A DNA stretch of 64,000 nt from Selaginella moellendorffii (lineage: Eukaryota > Streptophyta > Lycopodiopsida > Selaginellales > Selaginellaceae), in contig NW_003314398.1 of NCBI RefSeq assembly GCF_000143415.4, positions 130,670 through 194,669 of the forward strand, read 5' to 3'. Below the pieces are notes generated by a model. That model was not told the origin of the DNA and searched no databases. It saw nothing but the letters and a program-made list of their open reading frames with translations. Below, piece by piece: positions 9,564 through 19,283 of the stretch. How positions within the stretch are numbered: position 1 is the first letter of the stretch; each line of letters starts with the position of its first letter. A program made the translations under genes and the position numbers.

Positions 9564-10829
9564 TCAGGAACTATCGAGATTGATCGTCTCCGTTGTCCCG
9601 AGATGTTTGTGACGAAGCCCATACCTCGCGAGCACCTGATTATCACCGAAGTTTAGAGCTCTCTCCATTCCCACCCGGCATTTCTCTTCGGGGTACGCCG
9701 GATCCTTCCCGCAGGGCTTGCATCCCACAAAATGCGTCACAAAGGGCCAGCGCTCGTCTCCAGGCCCGGGCTGGTTCTTCTCCATGATCTCCTCGTATCG
9801 GTCCACCAGCGCCACCCAGTAGCCATGCAAGTAATACGAGTTCTCCAAGAACACGCGCTCTCCCCACATCTGCTGGTTATTCCGGAGCAGAAAGACGAGG
9901 GCGGACTGATCGTCGGCCTCAAAGACCGGACGATTCCGGAGATTCTGGGACAGAATTTCACCGGCCTTGATCCTGACCGTCCCTTTTGGCCCCATTGGCG
10001 CCCAGGCGTCCAGAAGGTCGAGCGACCACTGGCAATTCCGGATGAGAAAGCTGCCCGTGTTTAGACCCAGCCAGCTGCCCGTGACGTACACCTCGGAGGC
10101 CCATCCGTGCAGCACAAGATTGTGACCAGCGTACTTGGCCAGGGGTATCTGGAAGGCTATGTCTGTGACGACGGCATCGCTGTCGAGCCACCACAGCCAT
10201 TCGATCTCCGGGCGCGCGAGCATCAGACGGCGGAGGAGCGGCAGCTTGGCCCAAAACCCCGTGAGCTGGTCGTCCATGGTGGCGGTGTTGTAAAACACCT
10301 CGATTTCGTGGAGCCGTGCGTAGTCCATCTTGTTCTTGAGCGATCGCAGCAGGAAATTGTCGCCGGTGGGGTTGTCGCAGGGATTGGGCTGCGATCCAGT
10401 GACCATGAGGAGCTTTGTGGGCCGCGATTGGATCGATTTGGACCTCTGCTCGTCCCAGTCGCTGATCTTTGGACCCAATCTGTAAGGATGCTGCTCGATC
10501 TTCGCCTCGATCGATTGGGAAGCTATTCTAGAGTGATCCACACCAGGGAGCGACGGAATGATCGATTGATCACCGCGAATTGCTCGACTAGAGTGATCCA
10601 AACCGCGGAGAACGCGCCTCTGGATTTCGTGGAAATCCTTCTGAGGCGTGCCGAATTCGCCCGCTCCGATCGATCCTCGCAGCATTAGGATCGTCAGGAC
10701 CCCGCACACCACCGTGATCTTGAGTTTGTTGATCGCCTTCCTCGTCGCCGGGCTCCTCAAGCAAATCCTCTTGAAAAACAGGGGACTGGCGACTGAGCTC
10801 GCCATGATCTTCGCTGCGATGATCGTCAA
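9564..10829 (-). CDS. XXT: Xyloglucan 6-xylosyltransferase (GT34)
   Basis: A single-exon 421-residue type II Golgi membrane protein adds alpha-1,6-xylose from UDP-xylose to the glucan backbone of xyloglucan. A short cytoplasmic tail is followed by a membrane anchor at about residues 35-52, and then by SIGAGEFGTPQ, which is typical of XXT proteins. Family landmarks include LGPKISDWDEQR (about 118-129), the metal-binding DxD motif in WWLDSDAVVTD (about 213-223), LNTGSFLIRN, DAWAPMGPKG and THFVGCKPCGK. Length is slightly under the Arabidopsis enzymes (about 460) because the stem and C-terminal tail are shorter. A second in-frame ATG at residue 9 could also serve as the start. The related galactomannan galactosyltransferases share the fold, but the anchor and motif text fit XXT best. 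Confidence 0.93.
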   Translation of the reverse strand: MTIIAAKIMASSVASPLFFKRICLRSPATRKAINKLKITVVCGVLTILMLRGSIGAGEFGTPQKDFHEIQRRVLRGLDHSSRAIRGDQSIIPSLPGVDHSRIASQSIEAKIEQHPYRLGPKISDWDEQRSKSIQSRPTKLLMVTGSQPNPCDNPTGDNFLLRSLKNKMDYARLHEIEVFYNTATMDDQLTGFWAKLPLLRRLMLARPEIEWLWWLDSDAVVTDIAFQIPLAKYAGHNLVLHGWASEVYVTGSWLGLNTGSFLIRNCQWSLDLLDAWAPMGPKGTVRIKAGEILSQNLRNRPVFEADDQSALVFLLRNNQQMWGERVFLENSYYLHGYWVALVDRYEEIMEKNQPGPGDERWPFVTHFVGCKPCGKDPAYPEEKCRVGMERALNFGDNQVLARYGLRHKHLGTTETINLDSS

Positions 10830-11246
10830 TGCCGGGGAAAATGGTGTTTAAATCGCACGAGCTCGTGCTGTAAAGTCCACGCGAGTGTGGATCCCCATCC
10901 ATGGAGAAGAGGATGGACCACAGGGCAATTGAAAGCTTCTCCTGACCGATCGAGTGGGTTGTCTCGATTGATCACTCTCATAGTGACGACAACCTACAGT
11001 CTTTTCTTGACTCTTTTCCCCGTGTTCTCTTCTCCTCTCTGCGACCCAGTCCATAGTTCTCGAATCCCTGCCAGGAACGTCAAGCGTAGATCTCACGACA
11101 AAGGAAAGCTCCTACTCTTTGGAAGAAGAATCTCTGTAAATGACTCGTTTTCAAGGTCTTAGAAAAATCCGAGAAGACTGTGCTTCCATCAGTTCGACCA
11201 CTGTTATTCCCAGGAATGGCATTAGTTACATACAAACCAATCCATA
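10830..11246. other. Intergenic region between XXT and the receptor kinase
   Basis: About 400 bp holds the XXT promoter and leader (minus) and the 3' end of the upstream kinase transcript. Short ORFs on both strands are unremarkable. No clear TATA box was found for XXT. Confidence 0.4.
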
Positions 11247-13694
11247 TCACCTTCCCTCGAGGAGATCCTCGGACATGGTCGGCCCGCGCTGCGCGTCTTC
11301 GCCTTCGTCCAGCGCTGCCAAGCCTGAGAAGGGGCCCGAGGAGAAGAAGGACGACGTACCATCCGACTCAAACGTTGCCGACGTCTGCCGGGTGTTGTGG
11401 TTGTGCCAGCTCGTCGCAAACGTCCCGTCCGACATGCTCGGGGACACCGGGGTCTCCACCGTCATGTTTTCCCTCTCGCCGCTGTGCGTGTACTCGTTGC
11501 TGTGCTGCACCATCTTGAGAGACTGGACCACCTCGCCCATCGTTGGTCTCTGGTTCGTTTCCGGGGCGACGCAAGCAGCAGCTACCGCAGCAACTTGTGC
11601 GAAGTCCTCCCGCGGGTACTGGCCGTTTAGTCGGGGATCTGCGAGGTCGTAGATGTGATCGACATCCTTGAGCACAGGCCGTGCCTGAGAATGATCGTTA
11701 GCACTAAAAGTAAAAGCGAAAACCATGCACTTTCTCACCCAGGTGACTAGATTCTCTTGGCCGGTAGGCTGTGCCATGTCCACGGGCTTTCTCCCGGAGA
11801 GCAACTCAAGCAAGACTACGCCATAGCTGTAGACGTCGCTTTTCACAAGTAAGTGTCCAGTCATCGCGTACTCTGGAGCAACATATCTGTGCAAAGAAAC
11901 ATCAGTAGTAGCGAATACGAAAAAGAGATTCCTACCCGAAAGTTCCCATGACCCGGGTCGAGACGTAGCTTGTTTGTCCTTCCGGAGCCTGCTTGGCAAG
12001 ACCAAAATCGGCAACTTTCGCTTGGAAGTTGTCTTCCAATAATATGTTTGAAGCCTTGAAATCCCTGTGAATAACGCAAGGTTGACAGTCTTCATGTAGA
12101 TACGCCAGCCCTCTCGCTGCACCGATTGCGATTTTCATTCGTGTATCCCAGTCTAGTGGGTTGTTTGCACCAAGTCGTCCTGAGAGTAATGTTAGCACAA
12201 TATAGATCTTGCAAGCACGAAATCCATACCGTGAAGCCACGACTCCAAACTTCCATTAGGAACAAGTTCGTAGCAGAGAAGATGCTGTGAGGAATCCCGG
12301 CTACTGAAAAACCCGACAAGTTTCACGAGATGTCTATGGTGTAATCTGCTTAGCATTTCCACCTCCACCAAAAACTCTTTATCGCCTTGATGACCACCAC
12401 TGCTGAGCCTCTTGATCGCTACTGCCATTCCATCTTTCAAGTTCCCTCGGTACACACGTCCAAAGCCGCCTTCGCCTAACAAGTTAGCCGGATCAAAGCC
12501 ATTCGTTGCTTCTTTGAGATCCTCGTAGGAAAATATTCGCGTGCTTGTTGGACGAGTTAACAAAGAGAGCATTTGAGGAGGGTCCGATGCTTTAGTAAAA
12601 GAGGACGTGTGACCTGCATGAAAGAAAATTAAAAATTGCAGAACTATTAGTTTAGAGAACCAACCTGACTTGGTCAAGCTTGCCTTCTCTTCAGATTCTT
12701 TGTTTCCAGGAGCCAGTTTACGAATGAATAGTATAGAAAGGCAGAGCAAAGCCACTATTGCAATACCAACTCCTAGTATAATTCCCAGCCGAACCTTCCC
12801 TTTGGGCCTTTCAGAAGCGGAGGATTGGTTGTTGGTGGGCGTCGATAGAGGCTGATTTCTTGATGGGGAAGGTGCAAAAACTGGTGAGGGCGATGGAGAC
12901 ACTGCACGTACAAAACAAATACACGGCGATAAGTTAATGCACAAAAGAGCACGTCAAGCTTACCAGGTTCCGGGCCAAAAAGGTTGAAACGAAGAAGCGT
13001 GTAGTTTCCCACAAGAGAAGAGTTGAAACGAACCTTGTGAGCATCCAAAGAAGCCTTGACGCTTGTAGCCTCTTGGGATGAGAAACTAACACCGACCAGG
13101 GGGCCTAGATAAATGGACATATTGAGCTCACTGGTAGTAATATAATAGAATGCTGTAATCACCACTTGCGGGTCTTGGAGCTTGAGCTGGGACGCGAGCT
13201 GGTGCTGGAAGGCGACGGTGGAGTTAATGAAGTTGGACGACACATTGTCGAGAAGTAGCCCGATCTCTATCGGATAGACACAGGAGCAAGTCTCGCCACC
13301 GGGTCTGTTCATCATATTGTCCACACAGCAGCCTGGATGACACTAAAAAGTGTCGGCAAAAAAGATGAGAAAAAGAAAGAAGAATGCATACCAGGAGAGG
13401 GCGACTTTCCGGGTGGAGCAGCCACGGTGGGTGACACAGACGGCGCGTTCGTTGAAAAGCCTGTGTCATTGACACCTTGGAGCAGCCACCTGCGCGTATG
13501 ATCTAGAAGAAAACAGCAAGCGTGACACTTAGCCACTTCAAGCACAAAAAAAAAAAGCGACAAGGAAGAAATCACTCTACTTTACCTTGTCTAGGAACAG
13601 GAAAATCGTCCAGAGCCAATGCGAGAACTCCAATTAATCCCGCAAACACGACGACCACGATGATCTGCTCTGATCTCCGGCAATAGATCTTCAT
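11247..13694 (-). CDS. ALE2: ALE2-like receptor-like Ser/Thr kinase
   Basis: Eight exons (13694-13586, 13502-13392, 13332-12964, 12901-12665, 12613-12230, 12179-11936, 11886-11739, 11684-11247) give 679 residues. An N-terminal signal anchor (about 9-29) is followed by an extracellular region of roughly 230 residues with a [17 protein letters not shown] cysteine cluster, as in ALE2-type receptors. A proline/serine linker and one transmembrane helix ([20 protein letters not shown]) follow. The cytoplasmic kinase is intact: [11 protein letters not shown] loop, VAIKRL lysine, [11 protein letters not shown] catalytic loop, VADFGLAK activation segment and [13 protein letters not shown]2 relatives act in epidermal specification and cuticle formation; the same role here is inference. 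The last exon encodes a Ser-rich tail. Every intron has GT-AG ends and the frame closes. Confidence 0.93.
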
Positions 13695-14103
13695 TTTCCT
13701 TTCCCCTGGTGGAAGAAGCCGGTTTCACGGCGAACAGAGAGGCCCCATCCCTCTGCCCGACCGAAACCCCTAGCAACTAGAGCAAGCTGGGCGCCGGGCG
13801 GGCGCCGCAGTCTGGGGAGATCGCTGGCATTCCTAAAGACGAGCCTAGATCGGCGGAGCTGCGGCACATACCTGTAGATCTAGCATGGAGCGCCCTAGCC
13901 GCAGCTACAAACCCTAAGAAAGCGCAAAAACCAACAATCCCAGCACGCAATCCTCTCTTTCTCTTCCCCCTGCGGCATATCCAAATACATATATACTTTT
14001 GTACGGATGCAGTACATGAGAAACCAAATTCTTAAGCATATTCTAATTAAAAGGTAATAAAATTCCAAATATTTAAAATGATGCATTTTGTTAAAATTAT
14101 ATT
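13695..14103 (-). promoter_or_regulatory. ALE2-like promoter and leader
   Basis: On the minus strand a GTATATATG TATA-like box lies near 13988-13997. A likely 5'-UTR intron begins at a CTACAG|GTATGT donor near 13873 and ends at CTCTAG near 13776. The rest is AT-rich DNA abutting the retrotransposon. No gene is seen. Confidence 0.45.
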
Positions 14104-14277
14104 TGTGAGTGCATGGAATATGGAAAGAGAATACAGAAATGTGCATATCAATTAGCTCAAAAACCCTAGCTTATATACAAGAGCGAGTGGTCCGGATTGA
14201 AACCAATCCGACGGCTACCAAAATCCACTACGCTAATATTAGTATACGGCATCGTAGCCGTACACTTGGCCCTCACA
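14104..14277 (-). repeat. 3' LTR of the near-intact element
   Basis: This 174 bp repeat matches 18940-19113 except for three transitions. Read in the element's direction it contains a TATATAAG TATA box and a CTAGGGTTTTTG telo-like motif. Imperfect palindromes (for example CGGCTACGATGCCG) lie in the U3 part. Confidence 0.95.
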
Positions 14278-14292
14278 TCATCCCCTCCTCTC
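14278..14292 (-). promoter_or_regulatory. Polypurine tract
   Basis: The purine run GAGAGGAGGGGATGA immediately precedes the 3' LTR in the element's direction, where plus-strand DNA synthesis would be primed. The second copy has the same run at 23045-23059. Confidence 0.85.
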
Positions 14293-14309
14293 GGAATAAT
14301 GGAAGGCCG

Positions 14310-17300
14310 TCAGGGTTCTCTTGTCGATGGGCCGGGATCTGGAGGAACGTCAGGAGGAGGCATCGGTGGATCTGTAGACAGTATTAACTGCTCCTGATCC
14401 CTTTGTATGAAGCGTTTTAACCGCTGCACATGCACAATCTTCGGAGGATCGGCCTGCTGAACGTCATGCCGAACCTCATAAACTTGTGGTCCAACTTGCC
14501 GCAACACCCGATACGGTCCTTTCCACTGCGCAAGGAGCCCCTTAGATAAACCACGTACCGTAAGATGGGGAAAACGGACTAACACCAAATCATCCATTTT
14601 GTACTCCGCAGGTGGACAATGATGGGAATTGTAGCGCCGTTGTTGTCCCACTTGTACGCGGCCTAAGTGTTCAGCAGACTCTGCTCGGACAAGTGGAAGA
14701 ATGCTTGTCAAATATTGATCCCATGACCTAACATCAGGAGCTCGTGGCAATCGCGAAGGTAAACCCAGCTCTGTTGGTAATATTGGATCATGACCATATA
14801 GAAGTTTATATGGTGAAGCACCAACAGAACTCTGCACCCCTGTGACATAAGCATACCGAAGAGACGGCAAATAACCATCCCAATCCGAATGTTGAAAGTT
14901 CACATACTTCGCAATCATCCCTTTGAATGTCCGAACGAGCTGTTCCACCAGACCGTCTGATTGTGGATGATAAGCACTCGTAAAAGTGTGGCGTATCCCC
15001 AACCGAGATGTCAAAACATGAAATACCTCAGCCATAAATGCAGGACCATTATCCGAAAGAATCCGCTCTGGACAAGAATGCTGGAATACCACTCGATTGA
15101 GGAGGAAGTATCCAACAGCAGTTGCAGAGGCACTAGCAAGAGCACCAACTTCCACCCAACGAGTCAAGTAGTCAGAAGCAATAATAACATACTCATTGCT
15201 AGCAGTCGATCGCGGAAAAGGTCCCATAAGATCAAACGCCACCAACTCAAATGGACGAGAAACTGCAATTGACTCCAACCGTCCTTCCGCAGCACAAGGG
15301 GGAGTATTACGAGCTTGGCACCAAACGCAGCTACGCACATACCGGATAATATCACGTCGCATCTTTGGCCAATAGAAAAATCTGCGCAGCTTCTCGGTGA
15401 CACGACGGTGTCCCATATGCCCACTTAGAATAGGAGAATCATGGTAGGCATGGAGAAACCGCGGAATAAACACCGAAGGCACCACCAGCCGTAAATGATC
15501 ATCAGGATCCGTCCCCACAAAATAAAGAAGGTCATCTTCAAGGCGATATTGAGAATGTAAATGCCGAAAAGGCAAGTCATCAGCAAGTGATGCAGGATTC
15601 TCAAACCCATCTCGAAGCCTTCGAATCCACGACTCAATCTTTTGAGCCTCGCGAACCTCATCCAGAGAAGGTAGATCTTGCTCTACGCCCTGTGGACACT
15701 GAACGTCAAGGACAGCAACCGCCGACGGCACAGAATCCTCATCTAGAAAATCCACAGATGCTGGAACAACAGGTTCGTCAGAAACATGAGAAGTGAATGG
15801 AGAAGGAAGAGGAGCTCGAGAAAGGGCATCAGCATCAGCCATAGAACTCCCTGGGCGATGAACAACATTGAAATCATATATCTGAAGCTTCAAAGCCCAT
15901 CGAGCCGTACGACCAACCAGGTTCTTCCGCTTCAATAATGAAGTAACAGCAGCATGGTCACCTTCAAGTAACGTCCGAGAACCATGTAAATATGCATGAA
16001 GTTTCTCGAAACCCCAGACTGCTGCTAAACACTCCTTCTCCGTCGTGGAGTAGTTCATCTCCGCTGGTTGTAATGTACGGCTTATATATGCAATGGGATG
16101 GCATTGACCAGGCACACTCGAGCTCTCTTGCATCAACACACCTCCAAGACCAATGTCAGAAGCATTCACGCGCAAAATAAAAGGTCGAGTGTAATCAGGA
16201 TATGCCAAAACCGGAGGAGTCGTCAATAGCTCTTTGAGATTCACGAACGCCCGCTCACAATCGGGAGACCAGATGAAAGATGACGTTGATGACTTCAGCA
16301 ACGCTCGCAATGGTGTAGTGAGATCGGAAAGATGATCCACAAAACGACCGAGATACTGCACCTTACCCAAAAAGCGTTGCACATCATTCACACACTTCGG
16401 AGTAGGGAACTTTAGAACAGCCACAAGTTTGTCAGGATCAACTTGCAAACCCTCACGAGAAATACGGTACCCAAGATAAGTTGTGTCCTTGGACCCAAAC
16501 ACGCACTTCGACCGCTTCAGCTTTAAACCAACATCGCGTAGCCGATCCAACACTTTACAAACATCACGAACATGCTCCTCCCACGTCCCCTCCGAGTGGA
16601 TCAAGACATCATCAATGAAGTCAGCCGTCACCTCCGGCATATCGCAAAGAACCTCGTCCATCATCCGCTGAAAAGTTGCTGGAGCATTGTTCAAACCAAA
16701 CGGCATCACCAAAAACTCGTACAAACCAAATGGTGTACGAAAAGCAGTCTTAGGAATATCTTCTTTAGCCAACGGTACTTGCCAATACCCAGAAGCAAGA
16801 TCTAGCTTGGTGAACCAACGACTTCGCCCCAGACGATCCAAGAGATCAGCAGTGTGAGGAAGAAGGTACACGTCCGGGATCGTCACTTCATTTAACGGAC
16901 GATAGTCGATGCAGAAACGAATACTCCCATCAGGCTTCGTCACAAGATGAGGTTCACATGCCCAAGGACTCCGCGACTTCCGAATAACACCCTTCTCCAA
17001 CATCTCCTTGACGTTTGCACGTAAAATCTTGATCTCCTTGGGTGACCGACGACGAACAGGAACCTTGATTGGACGAGCATCCCTAGTTGGAATGGGATGA
17101 CGTGTGGCAATCTTGGCCCCAGACGATAGGTCAAATTCAAAGAGATCAGAATACTCCTTCATGAGCTGGTCAACAGCTGCAACACAAAGATCATCAGAGG
17201 GATCGGAAAAGGGAAGAGTAGAACAAGATGGAAACACAAGAGGAAATAGTGGGGGAACAAAAGTAATGGAAGCAGAGGTAGAAGTAGAGGGACGAAGAGG

Positions 17301-17909
17301 TACGGAAGTGAGAGGAATGGATGAAACATAAGGAAGTATAAGACAAGGGGGAGAAGCCTCAAAGTCACACTTGGCATGATTGTGCTGCAACCAATCCATA
17401 CCAAGAATGAGGTCAAAAGCTTGACTCGGCACCACCCGCAACGACTGCAACTCAAGCTCCAGATCGCCCACACGCACAACCAGGTCCGCCTCATCTCGTG
17501 CACATGCATGTGTACGGCCGTTGCCATAAAGAATGAAAACTGGATCCGCCGCACGATGCAAGTGTAGATGACAACGTGTGGCAACAGGTTGAGCAATAGA
17601 AAATAAACTCGAACCTGTATCAACCAACACGGAGAGAAGAATAGGAGACCTCTTGTTATAAAAACGAGCTTGGAAAGTAAACACTGGATGAACCGGTGCC
17701 GAGTGAACCCCTTGATGATACTCCCGAAAGAAAGATGGAGGGGTCACTAACTTATTCGCGCAAGGTCCCTCCATTACTCGTGCGACTCCTCGTTTCCCGA
17801 ATGCACCTCGGTATCCAAACCTTCCACCGCAGCAGCACCAACGGGATGTTGCTGACGCCAAGGTCTCCACCCAGGAAATGGAGGTCGCCAATCCGGAAAG
17901 CGCCGACAA
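14310..17909 (-). CDS. pol: Gypsy pol polyprotein
   Basis: The reading frame encodes 1199 residues from its first ATG, and is probably entered by -1 frameshifting from gag at 17792-17798. The order is: aspartic protease with LVDTGSSLF (about 96-104), reverse transcriptase with the FIDDVLIHSEG active site, RNase H, and integrase. Integrase has the HHCC zinc finger (GHMGH ... CVWC), the D-D-E core (FDLMGPF, LSDNGPAF, DGLVEQLVRT) and a C-terminal KGPYRVL module. In RNase H the first catalytic position reads VNASD where the family has DAS; the remaining acidic residues (KECLAAVW, EGDHAAV, ADADALSR) are present. The frame has no stops. The element could produce all enzymes, but RNase H activity is doubtful. 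Confidence 0.95.
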   Translation of the reverse strand: MSALSGLATSISWVETLASATSRWCCCGGRFGYRGAFGKRGVARVMEGPCANKLVTPPSFFREYHQGVHSAPVHPVFTFQARFYNKRSPILLSVLVDTGSSLFSIAQPVATRCHLHLHRAADPVFILYGNGRTHACARDEADLVVRVGDLELELQSLRVVPSQAFDLILGMDWLQHNHAKCDFEASPPCLILPYVSSIPLTSVPLRPSTSTSASITFVPPLFPLVFPSCSTLPFSDPSDDLCVAAVDQLMKEYSDLFEFDLSSGAKIATRHPIPTRDARPIKVPVRRRSPKEIKILRANVKEMLEKGVIRKSRSPWACEPHLVTKPDGSIRFCIDYRPLNEVTIPDVYLLPHTADLLDRLGRSRWFTKLDLASGYWQVPLAKEDIPKTAFRTPFGLYEFLVMPFGLNNAPATFQRMMDEVLCDMPEVTADFIDDVLIHSEGTWEEHVRDVCKVLDRLRDVGLKLKRSKCVFGSKDTTYLGYRISREGLQVDPDKLVAVLKFPTPKCVNDVQRFLGKVQYLGRFVDHLSDLTTPLRALLKSSTSSFIWSPDCERAFVNLKELLTTPPVLAYPDYTRPFILRVNASDIGLGGVLMQESSSVPGQCHPIAYISRTLQPAEMNYSTTEKECLAAVWGFEKLHAYLHGSRTLLEGDHAAVTSLLKRKNLVGRTARWALKLQIYDFNVVHRPGSSMADADALSRAPLPSPFTSHVSDEPVVPASVDFLDEDSVPSAVAVLDVQCPQGVEQDLPSLDEVREAQKIESWIRRLRDGFENPASLADDLPFRHLHSQYRLEDDLLYFVGTDPDDHLRLVVPSVFIPRFLHAYHDSPILSGHMGHRRVTEKLRRFFYWPKMRRDIIRYVRSCVWCQARNTPPCAAEGRLESIAVSRPFELVAFDLMGPFPRSTASNEYVIIASDYLTRWVEVGALASASATAVGYFLLNRVVFQHSCPERILSDNGPAFMAEVFHVLTSRLGIRHTFTSAYHPQSDGLVEQLVRTFKGMIAKYVNFQHSDWDGYLPSLRYAYVTGVQSSVGASPYKLLYGHDPILPTELGLPSRLPRAPDVRSWDQYLTSILPLVRAESAEHLGRVQVGQQRRYNSHHCPPAEYKMDDLVLVRFPHLTVRGLSKGLLAQWKGPYRVLRQVGPQVYEVRHDVQQADPPKIVHVQRLKRFIQRDQEQLILSTDPPMPPPDVPPDPGPSTREP

Positions 17910-18706
17910 CGCTGATAAGTATGACCAACTTCATCACATGCCCAGCAACGAAGGTCACGGCCACGACCACGTCCTCGCCCTTGTCCTTGGACTCGAGTAG
18001 CAGCAGCATCAACCTCCATGGGAACAGGACCATCACTCATAGGAAGTGGAGTTGAAGGACGTGTAGCAAGAAGTGGAAGAGGCGACGTCTCATAACGTTG
18101 TGCCAAGCGAAGAGCATCGTCAAGAGTGGCAGGAGCAAGTGCATGCACAAGTCCGACAAGATCTTGACGAAGTGCTGGCCACAGCATTCCTAGCTTGATC
18201 CGCTCCGACATATTTGGCTCCGCACGAAGCAAAAGACTTCGGAAACGAACACCAAATTGCATCACTGACTCAGATGGCCCTTGGCGAAGACGATGCAATT
18301 GTTGGAAGGCATCATCACAATCGTCGGCGTGTCCGAAGGCGCGTTTGAAGACGTCCGGAAGAACACTCCAATCGCCACGAGTAGCTGCGCTCAATCCATT
18401 GTACCACTGCAATGCCGTCCCCTGGAGACATGTGGGGAACTCACGCAAACGTCGAGCATCATCCCAAGAATGATATGTGGCAATCACCGTGAAGTGATCG
18501 AACCAATGGTACACATCATCCCCAGGATTCCCATGAAAGAACTCCGGCCGAACGCGAGGATTGGCACCAAAAGCAAGAGGAGTTGTACCATGTGCCGTGA
18601 ATGCCGCCATCAACTGAGTTTGGTTGTTCAATTGCAAGCGCATAGCATCAAGCAATTGAACCAACTGTTGCTCTAGAGTCAAAGGAGGAGATTGCGGATC
18701 GGCCAT
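17774..18706 (-). CDS. gag: Gypsy gag protein
   Basis: A 310-residue capsid/nucleocapsid precursor starts MADPQSPPLTLEQQL. The middle matches the retrotransposon gag capsid domain (DDVYHWFDHF ... LPDVFKRAFG ... ESVMQFGVRF). A Gly/Arg-rich stretch precedes one CCHC zinc knuckle (CWACDEVGHTYQRC), which binds RNA. The last codons overlap pol by 136 bp in another frame. The 233 bp leader between the 5' LTR and this start contains a direct repeat. Confidence 0.93.
   Translation of the reverse strand: MADPQSPPLTLEQQLVQLLDAMRLQLNNQTQLMAAFTAHGTTPLAFGANPRVRPEFFHGNPGDDVYHWFDHFTVIATYHSWDDARRLREFPTCLQGTALQWYNGLSAATRGDWSVLPDVFKRAFGHADDCDDAFQQLHRLRQGPSESVMQFGVRFRSLLLRAEPNMSERIKLGMLWPALRQDLVGLVHALAPATLDDALRLAQRYETSPLPLLATRPSTPLPMSDGPVPMEVDAAATRVQGQGRGRGRGRDLRCWACDEVGHTYQRCRRFPDWRPPFPGWRPWRQQHPVGAAAVEGLDTEVHSGNEESHE
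17792..17798 (-). promoter_or_regulatory. Programmed -1 frameshift slippery site (GGGAAAC)
   Basis: In the gag frame the codons read TCG GGA AAC, so the heptamer is exactly in the X XXY YYZ register (G GGA AAC). A one-base backward slip gives GGG AAA and continues directly in the pol frame. The gag stop follows 12 bases after the heptamer. No downstream pseudoknot was verified. Confidence 0.8.
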
Positions 18707-18767
18707 GAAAATGAATGAAAAAGAAAGAGCAAAAGAAGAGAAATGACAAAAAGCTGGAAAGAAATGG

Positions 18768-18892
18768 TAGATCTAGACAATGCAAAAAGCTAGATCTAAA
18801 CCAAAATCCTGAAAGGAAAGAACAAAAGAAAGGAAATGGAAAAAGCTAGATCTAGACAATGCAAAAGCTAAATTTAAACCGAAATCCCAAAT
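18768..18892 (-). repeat. Direct repeat in the gag leader
   Basis: Two copies of an approximately 45 bp unit (AGATCTAGACAATGCAAAAAGCTAGATCTAAACC-like; the second copy is slightly shorter) start near 18768 and 18847. They lie between the primer-binding site and the gag start. Confidence 0.65.
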
Positions 18893-18921
18893 CCAAGCAC
18901 TCCCCAGGGACAATCAAAGGT

Positions 18922-18939
18922 GCCCCTCATCTCCACCAA
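18922..18939 (-). promoter_or_regulatory. Primer-binding-site candidate
   Basis: Directly after the 5' LTR the element reads TTGGTGGAGATGAGGGGC. The TGG start is expected for pairing with the CCA end of a tRNA. The tRNA species was not identified, and it is not the common initiator-Met site. Confidence 0.5.
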
Positions 18940-19113
18940 TGTGAGTGCATGGAATATGGAAAGGGAATATAGAAATGTGCATATCAATTAGCTCAAAAAC
19001 CCTAGCTTATATACAGGAGCGAGTGGTCCGGATTGAAACCAATCCGACGGCTACCAAAATCCACTACGCTAATATTAGTATACGGCATCGTAGCCGTACA
19101 CTTGGCCCTCACA
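18940..19113 (-). repeat. 5' LTR of the near-intact element
   Basis: The partner of 14104-14277, 171 of 174 positions identical. Read in the element's direction it carries the TATATAAG box that would drive the genomic RNA. Confidence 0.95.
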
Positions 19114-19283
19114 TATTGATATTAAAAAATAAAAATGTTACTTTATTAAAATTAATATAAAAATTACTCAAAGCAAAAAAACATGCAAATCAAAATTAAA
19201 AATTAAAGTAAGTTCATATTTATATTATTTTTACTTTATTTAGATAAAATTAAAATAAAAATTAATAATCTTTAAAAACTAGT

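Larger units (their letters stand above)
14104..19113 (-). mobile_element. Near-intact Ty3/Gypsy LTR retrotransposon
   Basis: The element is 5010 bp, oriented minus, with two 174 bp LTRs (5' LTR 18940-19113, 3' LTR 14104-14277) beginning TGTGAG and ending CTCACA. The LTRs differ at three positions, all transitions, which points to a recent insertion. A TATT repeat flanks both ends (14100-14103 and 19114-19117). Behind the 5' LTR lies a TGGTGGAGATGAGGGG primer-binding-site candidate. Before the 3' LTR lies the purine tract GAGAGGAGGGGATGA. Gag and pol are both open and overlap in the -1 frame. Domain order protease, RT, RNase H, integrase makes it Ty3/Gypsy. No chromodomain is seen, and I do not assign a clade. 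Confidence 0.96.

Noticed and set aside
10107-10688. 193-residue plus-strand ORF
   Set aside because: Antisense to the xylosyltransferase; no independent protein similarity.
19219-19283. Possible extra LTR fragment between Gypsy copies 1 and 2
   Set aside because: The text is generic AT-rich flank that also resembles 6541-6600; it does not align with the LTR.
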